This document shows positions 9,546 to 17,366 of a stretch of 64,000 nucleotides of DNA, piece after piece (the first letter of the stretch is position 1; each line of letters opens with the position of its first letter). Under the pieces are notes generated by a model, which saw only the letters and a list, made by a program, of their open reading frames with translations, was not told the DNA's origin and did not search any database. The position numbers and the translations under genes are program-made. Source of the DNA: Bacteroidota bacterium (GTDB lineage: Bacteria > Bacteroidota > Bacteroidia > Cytophagales > Cyclobacteriaceae); the NCBI GenBank assembly GCA_018267215.1, contig JAFDYX010000029.1, positions 124,001 through 188,000 of the forward strand, read 5' to 3'.

Positions 9546-10226
9546 ATGGAAGAAAAACATTTTACCGCCTCCGCCCAGGTTCGCGATTTTGTGATTGGTA
9601 TGAGTGATGGGTTAACCGTGCCTTTTGCTTTGGCAGCAGGGCTAAGCGGGGCCGTAAGCGACACCACGATCATTATTACTGCCGGCCTGGCTGAAATTGC
9701 TGCCGGCTCCATCGCCATGGGCCTTGGCGGCTACTTGGCCGGGCGCACGGAAGTAGAACACTACGAGTCGGAAGAACGGAGAGAGTACGATGAGATCGTT
9801 CATAAACATGAAATGGAAATCCAGGAAACGAAAGACATCTTCGCGCAATATGGATTAGACGATAAGTTGCAGGAGACGATTGCCCGCGAAATGGCCAAGC
9901 ATCCCAAAGAGTGGGTTGATTTTATGATGCGCTTTGAGTTGGGGCTGGAGCGCCCCGACAAAAACAGGGCTTTTCAAAGCGCCTTTATCATTGCACTATC
10001 GTACATCATCGGGGGACTGATTCCCCTCAGTGCATATTTCTTTCTGCCGACAGCCAGCGAAGGACTTCAATACTCTAGTGCCATTACTATTTTGTGCCTG
10101 ATTGCATTTGGATTAATCAAAAGTAAATTAACCGGTCAGCCTTTGTTGAAGGGCGCACTGCGTGTAACCATTATCGGTGCGCTGGCAGCAGCAGCAGCTT
10201 TCGGTATCGCCAAATTGATCGCCTGA
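9546..10226 (+). CDS. VIT1/CCC1-family metal transporter
   Basis: A 226-residue membrane protein of the vacuolar iron transporter family, expected to move Fe2+ or Mn2+ across the inner membrane. The family motif [20 protein letters not shown] is followed by [20 protein letters not shown], then the cytoplasmic, glutamate-rich metal-binding helices ([16 protein letters not shown]) and the paired C-terminal membrane helices. About five spans in total. The next gene, folA, begins four bases after the stop, so the two are probably co-transcribed without a functional link. Confidence 0.9.
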   Translation: MEEKHFTASAQVRDFVIGMSDGLTVPFALAAGLSGAVSDTTIIITAGLAEIAAGSIAMGLGGYLAGRTEVEHYESEERREYDEIVHKHEMEIQETKDIFAQYGLDDKLQETIAREMAKHPKEWVDFMMRFELGLERPDKNRAFQSAFIIALSYIIGGLIPLSAYFFLPTASEGLQYSSAITILCLIAFGLIKSKLTGQPLLKGALRVTIIGALAAAAAFGIAKLIA

Positions 10227-10230
10227 GTTT

Positions 10231-10731
10231 ATGATCATTTCATTGATTGCCGCAGTAGCCCAAAATGGTGTGATCGGAAAGCACAATACCCTGCCGTGGC
10301 ATTTGCCCGATGACATGAAATATTTTATGCAAACCACCAAGAGCCATCCGGTTATTATGGGGCGAAAGAACTATGAATCTATTCCGGAAAAATTCAGGCC
10401 GCTGCCCAACCGAGAGAATATCGTGGTAACAAGAAATCCAAAATTTACTGCTGCAGGCTGCCATGTGGTAAACGATTTTCAGCAGGCCATTGATTGGGCA
10501 AGCAAAAGAGCACAAGAAGAAATTTTTGTAATAGGAGGTTCTGAAATTTATGCGCAAGGTCTGCACTTAGCCCATCGGTTATACCTCACAGAAATACAGG
10601 CAGAGATTTTGGGCGATACTTTTTTTCCAACATGGAACAAAGAGCAATGGCAGGAAGTGTCGCGCACACATCATCCGAAAGACCACCGCCATGCCTATTC
10701 GTTTGACTTTGTAGTATATCAACGAAAATAA
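10231..10731 (+). CDS. folA: Dihydrofolate reductase
   Basis: Reduces dihydrofolate to tetrahydrofolate with NADPH. The 166-residue length fits type I DHFR. Seen in order: [22 protein letters not shown], the PDDMKYF active-site helix with its conserved acid, the NADPH site [20 protein letters not shown] and [10 protein letters not shown]. It lies four bases after the VIT1/CCC1 gene and seven before the SDR gene, in a tight co-directional run. Confidence 0.96.
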   Translation: MIISLIAAVAQNGVIGKHNTLPWHLPDDMKYFMQTTKSHPVIMGRKNYESIPEKFRPLPNRENIVVTRNPKFTAAGCHVVNDFQQAIDWASKRAQEEIFVIGGSEIYAQGLHLAHRLYLTEIQAEILGDTFFPTWNKEQWQEVSRTHHPKDHRHAYSFDFVVYQRK

Positions 10732-10737
10732 ATTAAC

Positions 10738-11550
10738 GTGCCGTATCTGCATCATAAAATAATCTGGATCACCGGAGCCTCGAGCGGCATCGGAGAAGCG
10801 TTGACCTATCAACTGGCGACCATCAAAGACGTAAAACTGATTTTATCGGCTCGCAGAAAAGAGGAGTTGGAGCGTGTGCGGGCATCGTGCCCGGTAGAGG
10901 TACAAACCAACGTAAGAATATTGCCGCTGGATTTGGCTCAACATGAAATGTTGCCGTTGAGTGTCGAGGCTGCCATTCAGCTATTTGGTCACGTTGATGT
11001 GCTGATCAACAACGGAGGCATCAGCCAGCGTAGCTTGGCGAAAGACACACACCTGAGCGTTGACCGTCAGTTGATGGAAGTAGATTATTTTGGTACGCTG
11101 GCGCTCACTAAATATTTGCTGCCCCATTTTTTAAAAAGAAAATCGGGGCATTTTGTTACCGTATCCAGCGTGATGGGGCTGATCGGCACACCGTATCGCT
11201 CGGGGTATGCGGCAGCCAAGCATGCCCTGCACGGTTATTTTGATTCGCTTCGTGCTGAACTTTGGAAAGACAGCCGATCTATTTTTGTTACCATGATCTG
11301 TCCGGGCTGGGTGCGAACCAATATTACATTGAATGCCCTAACCGGGGAAGGCAACAAGCTCAATAAAATGGATAAAACTACACAGCACGGATTGACACCC
11401 GAAGTGTGCGCCCGCAAAATGATCGCGGCTATCCAAAATAAAAAAGAGGAGGTTTATATTGGCGGAGCCAAGGAAGTAATGGCCGTATATTTAAAACGTT
11501 TTTTCCCCCGGTTGTTTTCTAAGATTGTCAGAAAAGCGGCCGTCAGGTAA
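10738..11550 (+). CDS. Short-chain dehydrogenase/reductase
   Basis: A 270-residue classical SDR with a GTG start six bases after folA. The NAD(P)-binding glycine motif is TGASSGIGEA and the structural NNGG motif is LINNGGISQRS. The catalytic serine lies in VSSVMG and the YxxxK pair in GYAAAKHAL. The layout resembles membrane-associated SDRs of the DHRS7/retSDR type; the C-terminal tail VYLKRFFPRLFSKIVRK is basic and hydrophobic and may contact the membrane. Substrate unknown. Confidence 0.9.
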   Translation: MPYLHHKIIWITGASSGIGEALTYQLATIKDVKLILSARRKEELERVRASCPVEVQTNVRILPLDLAQHEMLPLSVEAAIQLFGHVDVLINNGGISQRSLAKDTHLSVDRQLMEVDYFGTLALTKYLLPHFLKRKSGHFVTVSSVMGLIGTPYRSGYAAAKHALHGYFDSLRAELWKDSRSIFVTMICPGWVRTNITLNALTGEGNKLNKMDKTTQHGLTPEVCARKMIAAIQNKKEEVYIGGAKEVMAVYLKRFFPRLFSKIVRKAAVR

Positions 11551-11590
11551 TACATATCGTATCAGCATTAACAATTAATTTTATTTCATT

Positions 11591-12340
11591 ATGCGCAGTT
11601 TAATTTTATTTTTTCTCATAGTGATTAGCTTTTCGCTCCACTCGCAAAGCAAAAAAGAATTGCAACAAAAAGTCGCTAACCAAGAGCAACAAATCAAACA
11701 GCTTCAGGCTGAGATAGAAGAATTGAAAAAGCCTAAAGAAGTGGATCTGTCTTCCGAAAAGAAAAAGGCCGGCTATGGAATGGGCGTATTGTTTTCTACC
11801 AACGTCCGAAGCCAGGGAGGCGACTCGCTCGACCGTGACGCCATCATTGCCGCCATTCAAGATGTGTACAACGGCAAACCTTTAAAGATAGACCAGCAAC
11901 AATGTATGACTACCGTGCAAACATACATGACGGCAGCTGCCGAGAAAAAAAATGCGAGAGCCAAAGAAGCCGGAAATATCTTTTTGGAAAACAACAAAAA
12001 AAATGAAGGCGTAGTAGTGCTGCCCAGCGGCCTGCAGTATAAAATCATAACACAAGGTGCAGGAAAATCTCCAAACTCTACCGCCAATGTTACCGTGCAT
12101 TATACCGGTACACTGACTGATGGAACAGAGTTTGACAGCTCTCATAAGCGCGGCCAGCCGGCCAACTTCGGTGTGAACCAGGTAATACCGGGCTGGACTG
12201 AAGCCTTACAGTTGATGAAGGAAGGCGACAAGTGGATGCTGTATGTTCCTTACAACCTGGCGTATGGCGAACGCGGAGGAGGTGCTATCCCTCCATTTGC
12301 CACATTGGTTTTTGAAGTGGAACTGATCAAAGTAAATTAA
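11591..12340 (+). CDS. FKBP-type peptidyl-prolyl cis-trans isomerase, secreted (Mip/FkpA-like)
   Basis: A 249-residue exported protein. It has signal peptide MRSLILFFLIVISFSLHSQ, a coiled-coil stretch (QQKVANQEQQIKQLQAEIEEL), an FKBP N-terminal dimerisation domain (SYGMG-like AGYGMGVLFSTNV to about residue 130) and a C-terminal FKBP domain. Active-site positions are all present: Y in VHYTGTL, FD in GTEFDSS, VIPGW, LAYG and the final FEVEL. It should catalyse proline isomerisation in the periplasm. Its stop codon lies at the very start of the repeat region downstream. Confidence 0.93.
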   Translation: MRSLILFFLIVISFSLHSQSKKELQQKVANQEQQIKQLQAEIEELKKPKEVDLSSEKKKAGYGMGVLFSTNVRSQGGDSLDRDAIIAAIQDVYNGKPLKIDQQQCMTTVQTYMTAAAEKKNARAKEAGNIFLENNKKNEGVVVLPSGLQYKIITQGAGKSPNSTANVTVHYTGTLTDGTEFDSSHKRGQPANFGVNQVIPGWTEALQLMKEGDKWMLYVPYNLAYGERGGGAIPPFATLVFEVELIKVN

Positions 12341-12377
12341 AAAATCAGGCTAAGTTTTGCGGTGGGTTGTACTCATA

Positions 12378-12411
12378 CTGTTCGACATGCGCTCGCTAAC
12401 ATGTCGAACAG
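12378..12411. repeat. REP-like palindrome, copy 1 (segment A)
   Basis: CTGTTCGACAT and ATGTCGAACAG form a perfect 11-bp stem around a 12-base loop (GCGCTCGCTAAC). It is the first of four copies of this palindrome within 720 bases. Confidence 0.85.
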
Positions 12412-12422
12412 CAAGAAAAGAT

Positions 12423-12533
12423 CTCACCCCGGAAAGTCCATCTGTTAAACGCAGTTTACTGCCACCCTTCTCCAATGGAGAGGGGCATAGATAACTTTCG
12501 ATAACCGTAAAAAAGATTTTGGGGTGAGGTGGG
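12423..12533. repeat. MITE-like segment B, copy 1
   Basis: A segment of about 110 bases bounded by imperfect inverted ends, ATCTCACCCC and GGGGTGAGGT (9 of 10 positions pair), with an inner hairpin around CTCCAATGGAG. Copy 2 lies about 417 bases downstream. Inverted ends plus inner palindromes suggest a non-autonomous element or an RNA structure. No ORF. Confidence 0.6.
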
Positions 12534-12554
12534 AAGACATGACGGGCGCTTAAA

Positions 12555-12574
12555 AATACTCCTTTAGGAGTATT
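12555..12574. repeat. Short perfect hairpin AATACTCC/GGAGTATT
   Basis: An 8-bp perfect stem around loop TTTA lies between segments B and C of the first repeat unit. It has no counterpart in the second unit. Confidence 0.65.
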
Positions 12575-12677
12575 GACTCTCCTTATTCATCCGGCCAACT
12601 TTATAGCAGTATTGCAGCAGGTGATGATGAAAAGTACTGAGGTCAGGGTAGGCATTACAAATGCCTTTTTATTTGTC

Positions 12678-12708
12678 GTTCGACATGCGCTTCACTAACA
12701 TGTCGAAC
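12678..12708. repeat. REP-like palindrome, copy 2 (segment C)
   Basis: GTTCGACAT and ATGTCGAAC pair over 9 bp around a 13-base loop. Same core as the palindrome in segment A; the loop has one substitution (TTCACT for TTCGCT). Confidence 0.8.
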
Positions 12709-12755
12709 AGCAAACTTAAAAAATCAGGCTAAGTTTTGTAGTGGGTTGTACTCAT

Positions 12756-12792
12756 GCTGTTCGACATGCGCTTCGCTAACATGTCGAACAGC
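12756..12792. repeat. REP-like palindrome, copy 3 (segment A)
   Basis: GCTGTTCGACAT and ATGTCGAACAGC form a perfect 12-bp stem around a 13-base loop, the longest of the four copies. Confidence 0.85.
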
Positions 12793-12800
12793 AAGAATTA

Positions 12801-12821
12801 TTGTTGGTCGCTGACCAACAA
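12801..12821. repeat. Perfect hairpin TTGTTGGTC/GACCAACAA
   Basis: A 9-bp stem around a 3-base loop, placed between segments A and B of the second repeat unit and absent from the first. It looks like a separate short palindromic insertion. Confidence 0.7.
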
Positions 12822-12839
12822 CCTGAGGCACTTAAAGAC

Positions 12840-12959
12840 CTCACCCCGGAAAGTCCATCTGTTAAACGCAGTTTACTGCCACCCCTCTCCACTGGAGAGG
12901 GGTATTGATAACTTTTGATAACTTTTGATAACAGTAAAAAAAAATTGGGGAGAGGTAGA
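12840..12959. repeat. MITE-like segment B, copy 2
   Basis: Second copy of segment B. The inner hairpin is perfect here: CCCCTCTCC, loop ACT, GGAGAGGGG (12882-12902). A GATAACTTTT motif has been duplicated inside it, and the right end reads GGGGAGAGGT instead of GGGGTGAGGT. Confidence 0.6.
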
Positions 12960-13059
12960 GGAGGAGGGTATCTGTATATTGGCACAAGCGTGATGCTTGC
13001 GCCAGATTGAGCTGCGCCTGAGTTGTTAGGGTAGGCATTACAAATGCTATTTTTTTGTC

Positions 13060-13090
13060 GTTCGATATGCGCTTCGCTAACATGTCGAAC
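13060..13090. repeat. REP-like palindrome, copy 4 (segment C)
   Basis: GTTCGATAT and ATGTCGAAC pair over 9 bp with one G-T wobble. It is the most diverged of the four copies. Confidence 0.75.
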
Positions 13091-13136
13091 AGCACATTAA
13101 AAATAGATGCAGTGAATCAGGCCAACCTGATCAGTA

Positions 13137-13175
13137 CAAAAAAAATCGAGCCATCCTTTTAGAGAATGGCTCGAT
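13137..13175 (-). terminator. Intrinsic terminator of secDF
   Basis: ATCGAGCCAT and ATGGCTCGAT form a perfect 10-bp stem around an 11-base loop. Read on the minus strand it is followed by a run of T. It lies about 20 bases past the secDF stop. Confidence 0.85.
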
Positions 13176-13195
13176 AGAAATAAGTGTAAACGATT

Positions 13196-16100
13196 TTAAG
13201 CGACTGCTTTCACTTTTTCTTTCTCCGTTTCCGGTGATTTCACCCGGTCGAAATCAAGTACGATAGGCGAAGCAATGAAGATGGATGAGTACGTGCCGAT
13301 GATCATACCCACCACCAAGGCAAACGAGAATCCACGCAATACTTCCCCTCCAAATATCAACAGCACCACCACTACCATCAATACAGTTCCTGAGGTAATC
13401 AGCGTGCGGCTCAGCGTATTATTGATAGCATCGTTAAACAATTTCGGATGGTCGTGGTTAGCTCCGAAACTCAGGTATTCCCTGATCCGGTCGAAGATAA
13501 TCACCGTGTCGTTGATGGAGTAACCGATGATGGTGAGCAAGGCGGCCACAAAAATCTGATCAATTTCAAAAGACAACCCAAAGGCATGGGCAATACCAAA
13601 TGCGGCCACCACGAAGAGGGCATCGTGTGCTGTAGCGATGATGGCGCCTGTGCTGAACTGCCACTTCTTGAAGCGTATCAAAATCCAGATAAAAATAGCA
13701 ATGAGCGAATAAATGCTGGCCTTCAGGGCAGAGTGCTTAATATCGTCTGCAATGGTGGGGCTTACTTTCAGCGAACTGGAAACTGTAAAATGCTGGTTGT
13801 CTAATTGGGTGTCGTTGGCAGAGTGTTTCAATCCACTGAATTTTTCTACGGCAGCAATCAGAGCCTCGCGCACATGGTCGTCAGCTCCGTCCGATTCATC
13901 GTCTATCAGGTAAGAGGTAGTTACACGCATGTGGTCATCGCTTCCATAATTTTTTACTTCCGTGCTGGAGTTTTTAAAGCTTTCATCCAAGGCTATTTTC
14001 ATGTCGGTAGCTACCACTGGTTTACTGAACGACACTACATACGAGCGGCCTCCCTTGAAGTCCACGCCCATGTTCAATCCCTGAAATGCAATGATGACGA
14101 AACCGATGACGATGATAGAACCTGAGAAGGCGTATGCTTTATATCTGTTGCCGATGAAATTAAATTGCCCACGTTTGCGTATCACATTAGCCAAAGGCGA
14201 CTCGAATGAAAAATTGGCATCATCTCCTTTTCGCACAAACCATTCTACAATGACGCGCGAAATGTACACAGCCGAAAAGAATGAGGTAACAATACCGATC
14301 ATCAACACGATGGCAAATCCTTTCAACGGCCCTTGTCCGAAAATAAACAAGAACATACCCGTCAAGAATGTAGTTAAGTTCGAGTCGAAGATGGTAGCAA
14401 ATGCGCGCTCATAACCTTTTTTGATGGCATCGCGCAATCGTCTGCCTGCTTTCAATTCTTCTTTGACACGTTCATAAATCACCACGTTGGCATCCACGGC
14501 CATAGCCATGGTGAGTACGATACCGGCCATACCGGGCAGTGTCAGCGCGGCATTGTATTGTGCTAAAATTCCAAGAATAAAAAAGATGTTGAACAGCAAC
14601 GCTATGTTGGCTACCCAACCGCCTTTAGAGTAGTAGGCGATCATAAAGATGATGATCAATCCCAGACCGCAGGCCATAGAAATTAAACCCTGGTTTTGGG
14701 CGATCTTACCTAATGAAGGGCCGACAATGGCTTGCTCTACAATGCGGGTAGGGGCGGGCAGCGAACCGGCTTTTAATACCAGCGCCAAGTCTTTGGCTTC
14801 TTCGGGTGTGAACGAACCTGTTATTTGCGAGTTGCCATTGGGGATTTCGCCTTGCACGGTGGGCGCAGTATAAACATAATCGTCAAGTAAAATAGCAATG
14901 CGTCCTTGCGGCTGCTTGGAAGAAGCGGCTGCCGTAATCTTCGCCCACTTCTGCGCGCCTGTTACGTTCATGGTCATGCTGACAGACGGCCGGCTGTATT
15001 GATCGAAGTCGGAGCGGGCATCTGTAATCACTTCACCTGTCAGCAACGGCTTTGCCCCGCGTCCTAAATTGATGAAGTTCAATTTAATGTCTTCTACTCC
15101 GGGTGTTATGTCTGGGTCAGCTTTTACATCCCAACGCCAGCCAACGGTGCGCGGCATCAGGGTGCGTACTTCATTGCGCTTGAAGATGGCATTGATGGTA
15201 GCCGTGTCTTTGGTGGCATACATGAACGAACCTTGCTGTGTCATCAGCGCAAAGAGCGGTGAAGAGGTGGCAGACCGCAAGGAGTCAAGCGAGCTCTTAG
15301 CCTTGCTGCTGTCTGTGGCAACCTTTGCCAATTGTTTTTCCAACGCAGATTTTGTGGTATCAGTTTTGGCTACTTCTTTTGTTTCGGTTTTCAGTTGTTT
15401 GTTGTTAGTCGGTAGTGTTGTAGCGGCCTTCAGAGTTTGTTCTTTTACCAGAAGCTGGTTGATAGCCACTAATGCTTGACTTACCTGCGGATCGTAGGGC
15501 TCAACAATTTCCCAAAACTCAAGGCGGGCAACTCCTTGCAATAATTTCCTTACCCGTTGTGGGTTATCGGCACCGGGTATTTCGATTTGAATACGTCCCG
15601 AACCGGCCAACCGCTGGATGTTTGGCTGCGAAGTGCCAAACTGGTCAATACGTGTTTTTAAGATAGTGTAAGAACGGTCAATGGAGTTGTTGATTTCTTT
15701 GTTCAAGAACTTCAAAACTTTGTCATCGCTATCCGAAAGGTTGATGTCTTTATTGGCCGTAGAGGTAAAGAACGGAGCCAGTGTTTTGCCGGGGTTTGAT
15801 TCTTTAAAGGCATTGTAAAATAATGTGGTGAAATTGCCATTGCTTTTCTTTTGCAAGTCGCTTGCTTTTTGCAAAGCGGCCACAAAAGCCGGTTCCTGAT
15901 TGTTTCCGCTCAGACTGCGCACGATATCTACAGGCGAAATTTCTAACACTACGTGCATGCCGCCCTGTAAGTCGAGACCCAAGCTCAGTTCGTTGTCTTT
16001 TACTTCTTTGTAGGTGTATTGAGCACCGAATAAATTATATACCGGTTTGTTCCACATCGAATCTAAATAGGACTGTTTCTTATCCAGATCAACTGACCCT

Positions 16101-16228
16101 TGTTTGTCGGTGGCATGATCGGTTGCCTGCTGTTGAATCTTCCGGCTCACAAGCGTGAACGACAGAAAATATAAACACAAGGCGGTAATGACGATGGTGA
16201 GTACAATGACGACTCCTTTGTTGCGCAT
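13196..16228 (-). CDS. secDF: Fused protein translocase subunit SecDF
   Basis: A 1010-residue fusion of SecD (about 1-640) and SecF (about 700-1010), the proton-driven inner-membrane partner of SecYEG that helps pull proteins across. SecD shows the N-terminal span, the LGLDLQGGMHVVLEI motif, a long periplasmic P1 region and the membrane block ending LTMAMAVDANVVIYERVKEE. SecF shows GVDFKGGRSYVVSF and TIIGYSINDTVIIFDRIRE. Fused SecDF is the rule in Bacteroidota. The P1 region includes a lysine-, threonine- and serine-rich insertion around residues 265-320. A terminator follows the stop. Confidence 0.97.
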   Translation of the reverse strand: MRNKGVVIVLTIVITALCLYFLSFTLVSRKIQQQATDHATDKQGSVDLDKKQSYLDSMWNKPVYNLFGAQYTYKEVKDNELSLGLDLQGGMHVVLEISPVDIVRSLSGNNQEPAFVAALQKASDLQKKSNGNFTTLFYNAFKESNPGKTLAPFFTSTANKDINLSDSDDKVLKFLNKEINNSIDRSYTILKTRIDQFGTSQPNIQRLAGSGRIQIEIPGADNPQRVRKLLQGVARLEFWEIVEPYDPQVSQALVAINQLLVKEQTLKAATTLPTNNKQLKTETKEVAKTDTTKSALEKQLAKVATDSSKAKSSLDSLRSATSSPLFALMTQQGSFMYATKDTATINAIFKRNEVRTLMPRTVGWRWDVKADPDITPGVEDIKLNFINLGRGAKPLLTGEVITDARSDFDQYSRPSVSMTMNVTGAQKWAKITAAASSKQPQGRIAILLDDYVYTAPTVQGEIPNGNSQITGSFTPEEAKDLALVLKAGSLPAPTRIVEQAIVGPSLGKIAQNQGLISMACGLGLIIIFMIAYYSKGGWVANIALLFNIFFILGILAQYNAALTLPGMAGIVLTMAMAVDANVVIYERVKEELKAGRRLRDAIKKGYERAFATIFDSNLTTFLTGMFLFIFGQGPLKGFAIVLMIGIVTSFFSAVYISRVIVEWFVRKGDDANFSFESPLANVIRKRGQFNFIGNRYKAYAFSGSIIVIGFVIIAFQGLNMGVDFKGGRSYVVSFSKPVVATDMKIALDESFKNSSTEVKNYGSDDHMRVTTSYLIDDESDGADDHVREALIAAVEKFSGLKHSANDTQLDNQHFTVSSSLKVSPTIADDIKHSALKASIYSLIAIFIWILIRFKKWQFSTGAIIATAHDALFVVAAFGIAHAFGLSFEIDQIFVAALLTIIGYSINDTVIIFDRIREYLSFGANHDHPKLFNDAINNTLSRTLITSGTVLMVVVVLLIFGGEVLRGFSFALVVGMIIGTYSSIFIASPIVLDFDRVKSPETEKEKVKAVA

Positions 16229-16323
16229 AAAAATTTAATTTGAAAATGTTACGATTTGAAAATTTGAAAAAGACACAGCCAATCGGTAAGCGACTAACTT
16301 TTAACTAAAAACGGATAGAAAAT

Positions 16324-16656
16324 TTACGGTGCGTTGGGCGAGATGATAACCCTGAACAGTGTTTTAAAAAAACGGATCGTATTTTTTTCGATGAAAACGA
16401 TTATTTCATTCTTGTGTTCATCGCTAACCAATTCTTTTACAACAACGGCATCCTGATCGTTAACAATGCCCGTTTGGCCTTGCGAAGCCACTTCGGTAGG
16501 AGCCTGAATAGTTACTTCCGATTTGTCTTTATTTTTTTTAGGCTGTTGGGCTGCCTGATCAGAATTTTGGTAAAGCGAATGCGAAAGCAAAATCACCAAC
16601 ACGGCACACAGCCCGATGGCAAGGAGAAAAACCCGTTGAAGAGATTTTGTTTTCAT
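16324..16656 (-). CDS. Small single-span membrane protein, hypothetical
   Basis: A 110-residue protein starting MKTKSLQRVFLLAIGLCAVL, with one hydrophobic N-terminal segment (about 8-27) and a soluble remainder rich in K, Q and D. I do not recognise a family. The inner ATG was chosen because the segment before it would bury the membrane helix behind a basic leader. It lies 95 bases upstream of secDF on the same strand and may share its transcript. Confidence 0.55.
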   Translation of the reverse strand: MKTKSLQRVFLLAIGLCAVLVILLSHSLYQNSDQAAQQPKKNKDKSEVTIQAPTEVASQGQTGIVNDQDAVVVKELVSDEHKNEIIVFIEKNTIRFFKTLFRVIISPNAP

Positions 16657-16703
16657 AAAACCTCGCAAAGCTACTAATAACAGTCGGAAATGCAACTTGA
16701 TTT

Positions 16704-16757
16704 TATCAGGCATACTCTTCTATCGGCAAGCAACTGCAAACCAGATTGCGGTCGCCA
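16704..16757 (-). pseudogene. Displaced 3' end of gcvP (relic, attachment-like repeat, copy 1)
   Basis: Read on the minus strand this encodes [17 protein letters not shown] and a stop, the exact C-terminus of GcvP, but it lies about 660 bases beyond the intact gcvP end. The terminal 37 bases are identical to the end of gcvP; the preceding codons give the same residues with different synonymous codons (GAC for GAT, CGC for AGA, CTG for TTA). A stop codon lies six codons upstream of the conserved glycine, so no longer reading frame survives. Confidence 0.85.
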
Positions 16758-16784
16758 TAGTCAAAGCCTTATTACAAGCCATTT

Positions 16785-16815
16785 TTTGCACTTCATGGGC
16801 AAACTTTTAACTTTG
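16785..16815 (+). promoter_or_regulatory. Promoter of the DUF4160/DUF2442 pair
   Basis: TTTG at 16785-16788 and TAACTTTG at 16808-16815 are exactly 19 bases apart. The -7 box ends four bases before the GTG start of the DUF4160 gene, so the mRNA is probably leaderless. Confidence 0.7.
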
Positions 16816-16819
16816 TCAA

Positions 16820-17071
16820 GTGCCTACTATACTGCTTGTAAAGGGATTCCGTTTTTTCTTCTTTTCAGCCGATGGCAATGAACCTGTGCATATTCATGTG
16901 AAGAAAGGTGATGGCGATGGTAAGATTTGGTTGCAACCTGATGTTAGAACGGCCTATATGTTAGACTTTACGGCACAAGAAGAAAGGCAAATCATAGATA
17001 TTGTAACAGAAAAAAGAGACTTGATTATTTTAAAGTGGAATGAATACTTCAAATCAGAGATGGGACTTTGA
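16820..17071 (+). CDS. DUF4160 protein
   Basis: An 83-residue protein with GTG start. It fits DUF4160: N-terminal MPTILLVKGFRFFFFSAD, the central EPVHIHVKKGDG with paired histidines, an acidic KIWLQPD strand and the terminal helix IIDIVTEKRDLIILKWNEYF. DUF4160 genes usually sit next to DUF2442 genes, as here, where the downstream gene overlaps by 32 bases. The pair is often described as toxin-antitoxin-like, but no biochemical role is established and no nuclease motif is visible. It is flanked by duplicated gcvP ends, suggesting acquisition as a cassette. Confidence 0.88.
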   Translation: MPTILLVKGFRFFFFSADGNEPVHIHVKKGDGDGKIWLQPDVRTAYMLDFTAQEERQIIDIVTEKRDLIILKWNEYFKSEMGL

Positions 17072-17351
17072 TCCAATTGATAAAATGATTTTTGAAGATG
17101 GCGTGCGTATCATCGCAGTTTATTTTCATAAAGATATGGATGTCATGCTTATCCTATTAAATAATCGTAGAATTATCGAACGCAATATCAGTATGACCCA
17201 AGCATTAGCCAATGCTTCTGAAAAGCAACTTCAAAATTATACTCTAAGCCGCACCGGAATCCATTGGCCCGATATTGACGAAGACCTCAGTCTCAGAGGT
17301 TTTCTGAAAGAAGAAATGATAAATGCTATCAGCGCTCCTCGCGTTTCATAG
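17040..17351 (+). CDS. DUF2442 protein
   Basis: A 103-residue protein of the DUF2442 family. It has an N-terminal half of short strands (MIFEDGVRIIAVYFHKD, then DVMLILLNNRRII), a helix and the diagnostic tail GIHWPDIDEDLSLRGFL. The start overlaps the DUF4160 gene by 32 bases in another frame, implying translational coupling. The stop is 15 bases from the convergent end of gcvP. Function unknown; possibly the partner or regulator of DUF4160. Confidence 0.88.
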   Translation: MNTSNQRWDFDPIDKMIFEDGVRIIAVYFHKDMDVMLILLNNRRIIERNISMTQALANASEKQLQNYTLSRTGIHWPDIDEDLSLRGFLKEEMINAISAPRVS

Positions 17352-17366
17352 TTGGGGCAAATTCAA

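Larger units (their letters stand above)
12337..13094. repeat. Diverged tandem duplication A-B-C/A-B-C, non-coding
   Basis: The gene-free stretch between the FKBP gene and secDF carries three segments repeated in the same order. A is at 12337-12417 and 12716-12797. B is at 12423-12533 and 12840-12959. C is at 12645-12712 and 13028-13094. The offsets are about 379, 417 and 383 bases, so a unit of about 380 bp was duplicated in tandem and later changed. DNA between B and C is unrelated in the two copies, and the second A-B gap has gained a hairpin. Segment A starts inside the FKBP stop codon. No convincing ORF fits. Confidence 0.85.

Noticed and set aside
12337-13094. CRISPR array
   Set aside because: The repeats are palindrome-bearing, of several kinds and not separated by spacers of constant length; no cas genes are near.
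12776-13095. Short minus-strand reading frames inside the repeat region
   Set aside because: They run through hairpins and repeated DNA, have low-complexity products and differ between the two repeat units, so they are not convincing genes.
16820-17351. Proven toxin-antitoxin system
   Set aside because: The DUF4160/DUF2442 pair is only TA-like by gene layout; neither protein shows a known toxin motif, so no such function is claimed.
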